NCBI GenBank assembly: GCA_000433535.1
Contig: FR892680.1
Coordinates: 1 to 19,355, forward strand
DNA: 19,355 nt
Reading direction: 5' to 3'
Source: Dorea sp. CAG:317
GTDB lineage: Bacteria; Bacillota; Clostridia; Lachnospirales; Lachnospiraceae
Shown here: positions 14,080-19,355 of the stretch, in pieces
How the letters are laid out: every line of letters begins with the position of its first letter
Position numbering within the stretch: the stretch's first letter is position 1
The notes under the pieces: generated by a model
Told to the model about the DNA's origin: nothing
The model's input: only the letters and a program-made list of their open reading frames with translations
The model's database searches: none
Position numbers and translations under genes: made by a program

Positions 14080-15759
14080 TTATTCCCGCTGTTCTAAATC
14101 TTTCTCATCAAATACTTCATTGATGGCTGCGCCCGGCGCTACCATTGGCCAAACTTTATCGTCACATCCGATCTGACAATCGATCACGACCGGTTTTCCA
14201 AGTGCCAGTGCTTTTTTGAATCCTTCTGCAAATTCTTCCTTCGTTGTTACCTTGATTCCTTCTGCACCCATAGCTTCTGCCAGTTTCACAAAATCTACTG
14301 CGTCATTTAATACCGTTGCGGAATAACGCTGTCCGTAGAACAGATTCTGCCACTGGCGCACCATACCGAGTACGTGGTTATTGACAACCACCTGAATAAC
14401 CGGAATCTGGTGCCGCACTGCGGTAGCGATCTCATTCATATTCATTCGGAAACATCCGTCTCCTGCAATATTTACGACAATCTTATCCGGTCTTCCCATT
14501 TTTGCACCGAGAGATGCACCAAGGCCGTAGCCCATCGTTCCAAGACCACCGGATGTTAAAAGTGTTCTTGGTTTTGTATATTTATAATACTGAGCTGCCC
14601 ACATCTGATGCTGTCCTACTTCTGTAGAAATGATAGCCTCTCCATTTGTCTGGCGATAAATTTCTTCTACAATATAAGGACCGGTCAGAATATCCTGATG
14701 ATAAGTCAGTGGATATTTCTCCTTATATTCCATAATTTTCTGAACCCATTCTTCATGGGACTGCTGCTCTAACTGTTCATTGATCTTGTGAAGCACAACG
14801 TTCAGATCTCCGACTACTCCATCCGTAATCAGTACATTTTTATTCATTTCTGCAGCGTCAATGTCAAACTGCAAGATTTTTGCATTCTTTGCAAATTTCT
14901 TCGCATTTCCTGTCACGCGGTCACTGAATCTTGCGCCAAGTACGATGAGAAGATCACATTCGCTGACTCCGTAATTGGCTGTTTTGGTCCCGTGCATGCC
15001 AAGCATTCCTGTATATAATGGATCGGTTCCCGGAAATGCTCCTTTTCCCATCAGGGAATCGGTAACCGGCGCATCTACCTTCTTAACAAATGTTCTGATT
15101 TCTTCACTTGCACCGGAGAGCACAGCTCCGCCTCCGATGAAAACGTAAGGTTTTTTTGATTTTTTGATCATTTTGACTGCATTTTCAATATCTTCTTCGC
15201 AGACATTCTCCGAAGGAACCACCGGCTGAATCTCTTTCTTCTGATACTCCGTCTTATTTGCTGTCACATCCTTAGGGATATCGATGAGCACCGGCGCCGG
15301 TCTTCCTGATTTTGCGATTACAAATGCTTTGCGGATGGTATCTGCCAGATCTTTAACATCCTTGACAATAAAATTGTGTTTGGTGATCGGCATTGTGATA
15401 CCTGCAATATCTATTTCCTGGAAGCTGTCTTTTCCAAGGAGCGATACTCCTACATTACAAGTGATTGCAACGATCGGAATGGAGTCCATATAAGCGGTGG
15501 CAATTCCTGTCACCAGATTGGTAGCTCCCGGTCCGCTGGTAGCAAAGCAGACACCCACTTTCCCGGTTGCTCTTGCATAACCGTCTGCCGCATGAGATGC
15601 CCCCTGCTCATGGGATGTCAAAATATGGTGGATTTCTTCACTGTGTTTATATAATTCATCATATACATTTAAAATCGCACCGCCCGGATAACCGAATACG
15701 GTATCTACACCCTGCTCTTTCAAACATTCTATTACGATCTGTGCTCCTGTTAACTGCAT
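14080..15759 (-). CDS. ilvB: Acetolactate synthase, catalytic (large) subunit
   Basis: TPP- and FAD-dependent enzyme joining two pyruvates (or pyruvate plus 2-oxobutyrate) at the head of valine/leucine/isoleucine synthesis. The 559-aa protein has GYPGGAILNVYDEL at the N-terminus, the catalytic HEQGA with E51, and the TPP motif GDGCF to NN (about 431-460). Length is standard. The FAD-type segments and the NLVTGIATAYMDSIP stretch are as in biosynthetic IlvB rather than the FAD-free catabolic AlsS, a judgement from overall character. The regulatory small subunit gene (ilvN) is not next to it and not in the window. Ribosome binding site GAGAGGG precedes the ATG; it starts 20 nt after ilvD. Confidence 0.96.
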   Translation of the reverse strand: MQLTGAQIVIECLKEQGVDTVFGYPGGAILNVYDELYKHSEEIHHILTSHEQGASHAADGYARATGKVGVCFATSGPGATNLVTGIATAYMDSIPIVAITCNVGVSLLGKDSFQEIDIAGITMPITKHNFIVKDVKDLADTIRKAFVIAKSGRPAPVLIDIPKDVTANKTEYQKKEIQPVVPSENVCEEDIENAVKMIKKSKKPYVFIGGGAVLSGASEEIRTFVKKVDAPVTDSLMGKGAFPGTDPLYTGMLGMHGTKTANYGVSECDLLIVLGARFSDRVTGNAKKFAKNAKILQFDIDAAEMNKNVLITDGVVGDLNVVLHKINEQLEQQSHEEWVQKIMEYKEKYPLTYHQDILTGPYIVEEIYRQTNGEAIISTEVGQHQMWAAQYYKYTKPRTLLTSGGLGTMGYGLGASLGAKMGRPDKIVVNIAGDGCFRMNMNEIATAVRHQIPVIQVVVNNHVLGMVRQWQNLFYGQRYSATVLNDAVDFVKLAEAMGAEGIKVTTKEEFAEGFKKALALGKPVVIDCQIGCDDKVWPMVAPGAAINEVFDEKDLEQRE

Positions 15760-15779
15760 ATTTTTCCCTCTCTTGCTTC

Positions 15780-17450
15780 TTAATTCTTTGGTACTTCCAA
15801 GATTGCACCCCTGTTACCGGATGTCACCAGAGAAGCATATCTTGCCAGATATCCGGTCTTAACCTTTGGTTCTTTCGGTGTCCATGCCTGTCTTCTCTTT
15901 TCCAGTTCTTCATCTGAGACTGCTATTTCAAGCTTCAGATTCGGGATATCGATCTTAATAATATCTCCCTCTTCTACAAGAGCGATAGGACCTCCCACTG
16001 CTGCTTCCGGGGATACGTGACCAATGGAAGCACCTCTGGAGGCGCCGCTGAATCGTCCATCTGTGATAAGTGCCACACTGGAGCCAAGCCCCATTCCTGC
16101 AATGGCAGAAGTCGGATTGAGCATTTCTCTCATACCCGGGCCTCCTTTTGGTCCTTCGTAGCGGATTACGACCACATCCCCTTCTTTGATCTGTCCGCCT
16201 TTAATCGCGGCAATTGCATCTTCTTCGCACTCAAACACTCTTGCCGGACCTTCATGCACTAACATTTCATCGACCACTGCGGAACGTTTTACAACGCTTC
16301 CATCCGGAGCAAGGTTTCCCTTTAATACTGCCAGACCTCCTGTCTTAGAATATGGATTTTCCACAGGACGGATGACTTCCGGATTCAGATTGACCGCGTC
16401 TTTGATATTTTCTCCCACCGTTTTTCCGGTAACTGTCATACATTCGGTGTGCAGAAGTCCCAGTTTATTTAACTCATTCATCACAGCGTATACGCCGCCA
16501 GCTTCGTTGAGATCTTCCATATGAGTCGGACCTGCCGGAGCCAGATGACAGAGATTTGGCGTACGTTCGCTGATTCCATTTGCAAAATCAATCTCAAAAT
16601 CCATACCGATCTCGTGAGCGATCGCCGGAAGATGAAGCATGCTGTTTGTGGAACATCCAAGTGCCATATCTACAGTTAAGGCATTTAACATAGCCTTTTC
16701 TGTCATGATATCTCTCGGACAGATGTTTTTCTCCCACAGCTCCATGACTTTCATACCTGCATGCTTCGCCAGACGGATACGTTCAGAATAAACTGCCGGA
16801 ATGGTACCATTTCCGCGAAGTCCCATGCCAAGCACCTCCGTCAGACAGTTCATACTGTTTGCGGTATACATACCGGAACAGGAACCGCAAGTCGGGCAGA
16901 CTTTATTTTCAAATTCCACAAGGCCTTCGTCAGATAAAGTTCCTGCTGTATTTGCTCCCACAGCCTCGAAAATGCTGGAAAGGCTTCTCTTCTGACCGCC
17001 CACACGTCCTGCAAGCATCGGACCTCCACTGACAAAGATCGTCGGCACATTGATTCTTGCCGCCGCCATCAGAAGCCCCGGTACATTTTTATCACAGTTT
17101 GGCACCATCACGAGCGCATCAAACTGGTGTGCAAGTGCCATCGCTTCTGTAGAATCCGCAATCAGATCTCTCGTAACAAGAGAATATTTCATTCCGATGT
17201 GCCCCATTGCAATTCCATCGCACACCGCAATTGCCGGGAATACAATTGGCGTTCCCCCCGCCATTGCAACACCTTGTTTCACTGCATTTACGATCTTATC
17301 CAGATTCATATGACCCGGAACAATCTCATTATACGAACTGACAATACCGACCAGCGGTCTGTCCATCTCCTCCTGCGTAAGACCAAGCGCATTCATCAAA
17401 GAACGATGCGGCGCCTGCTGTTTTCCTTTTGTAACTGTATCACTTCTCAT
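15780..17450 (-). CDS. ilvD: Dihydroxy-acid dehydratase
   Basis: Iron-sulfur enzyme dehydrating dihydroxy acids to 2-oxo acids, the shared third step of valine and isoleucine synthesis. The 556-aa protein has CDGIAMGHIGMKYSL (C77), the substrate/cluster region VPNCDKNVPG (C119), CPTCGSCSGMYTANSMNCL (C191), and the C-terminal GRFSGASRGASIGHVSPEA. The early SSYNEIVPGH segment lacks the extra cysteine seen in the plant-like [2Fe-2S] type, so an oxygen-labile [4Fe-4S] enzyme fits an anaerobe; that is inference. AGGAGG lies 8 nt before the ATG, directly after a hairpin built on the tandem repeat (17465-17497). Second gene of the operon. Confidence 0.97.
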   Translation of the reverse strand: MRSDTVTKGKQQAPHRSLMNALGLTQEEMDRPLVGIVSSYNEIVPGHMNLDKIVNAVKQGVAMAGGTPIVFPAIAVCDGIAMGHIGMKYSLVTRDLIADSTEAMALAHQFDALVMVPNCDKNVPGLLMAAARINVPTIFVSGGPMLAGRVGGQKRSLSSIFEAVGANTAGTLSDEGLVEFENKVCPTCGSCSGMYTANSMNCLTEVLGMGLRGNGTIPAVYSERIRLAKHAGMKVMELWEKNICPRDIMTEKAMLNALTVDMALGCSTNSMLHLPAIAHEIGMDFEIDFANGISERTPNLCHLAPAGPTHMEDLNEAGGVYAVMNELNKLGLLHTECMTVTGKTVGENIKDAVNLNPEVIRPVENPYSKTGGLAVLKGNLAPDGSVVKRSAVVDEMLVHEGPARVFECEEDAIAAIKGGQIKEGDVVVIRYEGPKGGPGMREMLNPTSAIAGMGLGSSVALITDGRFSGASRGASIGHVSPEAAVGGPIALVEEGDIIKIDIPNLKLEIAVSDEELEKRRQAWTPKEPKVKTGYLARYASLVTSGNRGAILEVPKN

Positions 17451-17464
17451 TATTCTACCTCCTG

Positions 17465-17497
17465 GGGACGTAGACTTTTTAAACTTTGCTACGTCCC
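17465..17497 (-). promoter_or_regulatory. Repeat-built hairpin next to the ilvD ribosome binding site
   Basis: On the minus strand GGGACGTAG (17489-17497) pairs perfectly over 9 bp with CTACGTCCC (17465-17473) around a 15-nt loop. The AGGAGG of ilvD begins a base or two after the 3' arm. A second copy of the 5' arm (GGACGTAG, 17511-17518) can compete for the same 3' arm. It could tune ilvD translation or protect an mRNA end; there is no U-run, so it is not a terminator. Confidence 0.6.
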
Positions 17498-17548
17498 AAA
17501 TTACATTTTGCTACGTCCTAAATTGCTTTTTGACCTGTCCTAAATTGA
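17483..17548. repeat. Three 22-bp tandem repeats across the leuB stop codon
   Basis: Copies at 17483-17504, 17505-17526 and 17527-17548 share the core (A/T)TTTGCTACGTCC(C/T)AAATT, the third being most diverged (TTTTTGACCTGTCCTAAATTG). A partial fourth begins with TTTTGC (17549). The leuB stop TAG (17540-17542) is inside the third copy, so the array seems to have grown out of the leuB 3' end by slippage. Only three copies, no uniform unique spacers, hence not a CRISPR. Confidence 0.8.
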
Positions 17549-18622
17549 TTTTGCGATGAGGTCGCCCATTTCTTTTGTGCCGACCTGCTTCTTTCCTTCA
17601 GACATGATGTCTATGGTTCGATATCCTTCTTTTAATACGTGTTCGACTGCTGCCTCGATGGCATCTGCTTCTTGATCGAGATCGAAGCTGAAGCGGAGCA
17701 TCATTGCTGCAGACAGGATGGTTGCGATCGGGTTGGCTATGCCTTTGCCTGCGATATCCGGTGCGGAACCGCCGCTTGGCTCGTAGAGCCCGAATTTTGT
17801 CTCGTTTAAGCTTGCGCTTGCCAGCATTCCGATGGAACCGGTCACCATGCTCGCTTCGTCGGATAAAATATCTCCGAACATGTTCTCGGTGAGAACAACG
17901 TCAAATTGTTTTGGATCTTTTACTAACTGCATGGCACAGTTATCGACCAGCATATGCTCCAGCTGAACTTCCGGATAATCTGCCGCCACTTCCTCCACTA
18001 CTTTTCTCCAGAGTCTGGAGGAATCAAGCACATTTGCCTTGTCTACGCTCGTCACTTTCTTTCTGCGCTTCATGGCGATATCAAATCCACGCTTTGCGAT
18101 CCTTCTGATTTCCTGTTCGTTATATGTAAGGGAATCGTAAGCCGTCAATACCCCATTCTCTTCCACGGTCTTCCGCTCTCCAAAATACAATCCGCCGGTC
18201 AGTTCGCGCATGATCATCAGATCAAATCCGCCTTCTGTGATCTCTTCCTTCAGCGGACAGGCACCTTTTAATTCATCATACAAAATTGCCGGTCTTAAAT
18301 TGGCAAATAGATTCAACGCCTTCCGGATTCCGAGAAGCCCTGCCTCCGGACGCTTCGATGGTTCCAGCTGATACCACGGTGATGTCTTTGCGTCACCGCC
18401 GATCGACCCCATCAACACAGCGTCACACTGTTTTGCCTGCTCGACAGTCTCCTCTGTAAGCGGGACTCCGTGTACATCAATGGACGCCCCTCCAAGCAGC
18501 AGCTGTGTATACTTACAGGAATGTCCATAGACTTCTGCAACTTTATCCAATACCTTCATTGCCTCCGTCACGATCTCCGGCCCGATACCGTCCCCTTTGA
18601 TGACTCCTATATTTAACTGCAT
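17540..18622 (-). CDS. leuB: 3-isopropylmalate dehydrogenase
   Basis: Oxidatively decarboxylates 3-isopropylmalate in leucine synthesis, NAD-dependent and metal-dependent. The 360-aa protein has KGDGIGPEIV (9-18), RELTGGLYFGER, DKANVLDSSRLWRKV, and VLTENMFGDILSDEASMVTGSIGMLASASL (metal site and NAD region), ending in an ordinary LeuB tail. GGAAGGA precedes the ATG. It is the first gene of the leuB-ilvD-ilvB-serC-serA operon; leuA, leuC and leuD are not in the window. Its last codons merge into a 22-bp tandem repeat. Confidence 0.97.
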   Translation of the reverse strand: MQLNIGVIKGDGIGPEIVTEAMKVLDKVAEVYGHSCKYTQLLLGGASIDVHGVPLTEETVEQAKQCDAVLMGSIGGDAKTSPWYQLEPSKRPEAGLLGIRKALNLFANLRPAILYDELKGACPLKEEITEGGFDLMIMRELTGGLYFGERKTVEENGVLTAYDSLTYNEQEIRRIAKRGFDIAMKRRKKVTSVDKANVLDSSRLWRKVVEEVAADYPEVQLEHMLVDNCAMQLVKDPKQFDVVLTENMFGDILSDEASMVTGSIGMLASASLNETKFGLYEPSGGSAPDIAGKGIANPIATILSAAMMLRFSFDLDQEADAIEAAVEHVLKEGYRTIDIMSEGKKQVGTKEMGDLIAKSI

Positions 18623-18662
18623 ATTCTCTCATCCTTCCTGTATAAAATAAAGTATAGAACTT

Positions 18663-18691
18663 ATAATATCTTATTTTAATGGATGTTTCAA
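18663..18691 (-). promoter_or_regulatory. Promoter of the leuB-ilvD-ilvB-serC-serA operon
   Basis: On the minus strand TTGAAA (18686-18691), 17-bp spacer, TATTAT (18663-18668). Start near 18656, so the leader is about 34 nt, too short for a T-box or peptide attenuator. Control is therefore probably at the promoter, for example by a CodY-type regulator; AT-rich sequence lies upstream (18695-18720), but I see no convincing CodY box. Confidence 0.8.
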
Positions 18692-18777
18692 GACTTTAGT
18701 ACATTAAAAAATTAATCTGTTAACATTTCTCTTCTTACATCCTGTTTTTCTTTTGGAAATTGTGGAAATCACACACA

Positions 18778-18829
18778 AGTAATACAAACAAAGCAGGCGC
18801 TTCTGTCACCGGAAGCCCCTGCTTTGTTT
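18778..18829 (-). terminator. Terminator of cdd
   Basis: AAACAAAGCAGG (18786-18797) pairs perfectly with CCTGCTTTGTTT (18818-18829), with an inner GCTTC/GAAGC extension. On the minus strand it follows the cdd stop at once and ends with TTTGTTTGTATT. It separates cdd from the leuB promoter. Confidence 0.88.
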
Positions 18830-18831
18830 GC

Positions 18832-19269
18832 TTATTTTAAATTGTCTGGTCCAAATCCAAGCGGCAGCAATTCTTTTAATAAATAACATCTGTATTCTTT
18901 GCTGCTCTTTGCCAGCACCACAGTAAAAGATTCCGAATCGCAAAATTCCATCATCACCTGCCGGCACACTCCGCACGGAGCGCAAAAATCATGCTCTCCG
19001 TTCACATTTTCATTTACAATACAGATTGCACGAAACTCGCGCTTTCCCTCGCTGACCGCCTTAAAAAATGCAGTGCGCTCGGCACAGTTGGTCGGTGTAT
19101 ACGCTGCATTTTCAATGTTGCAGCCGGTATAATAGTCTCCGTCAGACGTAAGAAGACAGGCTCCCACTCGAAACCCGGAATAGGGAGAATAAGACATTTC
19201 CATCGCCTTCATTGCTTTCTCCACCAGCTCTTCTACCGGAAGTGTTTCTTCATATTTTTTTACGCTCAT
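18832..19269 (-). CDS. cdd: Cytidine deaminase
   Basis: Zinc enzyme deaminating cytidine and deoxycytidine to uridine forms for pyrimidine salvage. The 145-aa protein has YSPYSGFRVGACL (27-39), the NIENAAYTPTNCAERTA segment with zinc ligand C62 and catalytic E64, and PCGVCRQ with zinc ligands C99 and C102, the homotetrameric (Cys3) type. Length fits that type (about 130-145 aa). The site GGCAGGTGA lies a few bases before the ATG. It lies 20 nt after the stop of the partial gene at the window edge and is probably transcribed with it. A terminator follows immediately. Confidence 0.96.
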   Translation of the reverse strand: MSVKKYEETLPVEELVEKAMKAMEMSYSPYSGFRVGACLLTSDGDYYTGCNIENAAYTPTNCAERTAFFKAVSEGKREFRAICIVNENVNGEHDFCAPCGVCRQVMMEFCDSESFTVVLAKSSKEYRCYLLKELLPLGFGPDNLK

Positions 19270-19289
19270 ACTGTCACCTGCCTTCTCTA

Positions 19290-19355
19290 TTACTTGATTT
19301 GTATATTTCTATAATTCTTCTGCAATTCTTTTGCGATCTTCACAATACGGCTTTT
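19290..19355 (-). CDS. 3' end of an unidentified gene (partial)
   Basis: An open frame enters from the right edge and ends in TAA at 19290-19292; the visible 21 residues end KELQKNYRNIQIK and are lysine-rich and helical. It is 20 nt upstream of cdd on the same strand with no promoter or terminator between, so it is probably the preceding gene in the cdd unit. Too short to identify. Confidence 0.5.
   Translation of the reverse strand, partial: KSRIVKIAKELQKNYRNIQIK

Noticed and set aside
17483..17548. Possible CRISPR array
   Set aside because: Only three 22-bp units placed head to tail with no spacers, inside an operon, and no cas genes.
18623..18780. T-box, leader peptide attenuator or riboswitch ahead of leuB
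   Set aside because: The predicted transcript leader is only about 34 nt, with no T-box motif, no leucine-rich leader and no antiterminator hairpin.

Overview
The window looks like a core chromosomal segment of a spore-forming, low-GC Gram-positive of the class Clostridia, most likely family Lachnospiraceae. The evidence is a sporulation coat gene (spoIVA) next to the conserved run DUF512 radical SAM protein - der - plsY - gpsA, strong GGAGG-type ribosome binding sites, an A-type RNase P RNA, and the overall protein character. The family-level assignment is inference. Almost every gene lies on the minus strand; prs is the one clear plus-strand gene. I see no transposase, phage gene, CRISPR array, tRNA or rRNA.

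Layout from left to right. (1) 1-600: the RNase P RNA gene rnpB (minus) with its terminator and promoter. Its P12 arm is enlarged by about 150 nt of nested inverted repeats. (2) 596-3100: rnhA, a MogA/MoaB-like gene with its own promoter, and spoIVA. (3) 3181-3992: an unrecognised 140-aa protein and an XRE regulator in a two-gene unit; a perfect palindrome next to the regulator's -10 is a likely autoregulatory operator. (4) 4071-8446: a tightly packed operon for a PDZ/radical-SAM protein, the ribosome-assembly GTPase Der, and the phospholipid-precursor enzymes PlsY and GpsA, ending in a strong terminator. (5) 8447-8743: a divergent promoter region with a 33-bp sequence present in two identical copies 130 bp apart. 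Each copy holds an inverted repeat abutting a minus-strand TATAAT. (6) 8744-9980: prs, encoding a long, divergent PRPP synthetase, with a bidirectional terminator. (7) 10033-10181: a probable unannotated 25-codon gene with its own promoter, ribosome binding site and terminator. (8) 10246-11736: a membrane-anchored polysaccharide deacetylase with cell-wall-binding repeats. (9) 11782-18691: one biosynthetic operon transcribed leuB - ilvD - ilvB - serC - serA, joining branched-chain and serine synthesis. Its leuB-ilvD junction carries three 22-bp tandem repeats plus an inverted copy that can form a hairpin beside the ilvD ribosome binding site. (10) 18778-19355: cdd with its terminator, and the 3' end of an unidentified gene.

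Most genes are housekeeping. PlsY and GpsA both work on glycerol-3-phosphate. LeuB, IlvD and IlvB are steps of leucine/valine/isoleucine synthesis, while SerC and SerA make serine from 3-phosphoglycerate. RnhA and RNase P are both RNA-processing functions, and the rnpB promoter begins inside the rnhA 3' end. The most novel material is non-coding or very small: the rnpB insertion, the duplicated operator module, the small gene at 10033-10110, and the leuB-ilvD repeat. I found no complete, clearly new defence or mobile system.
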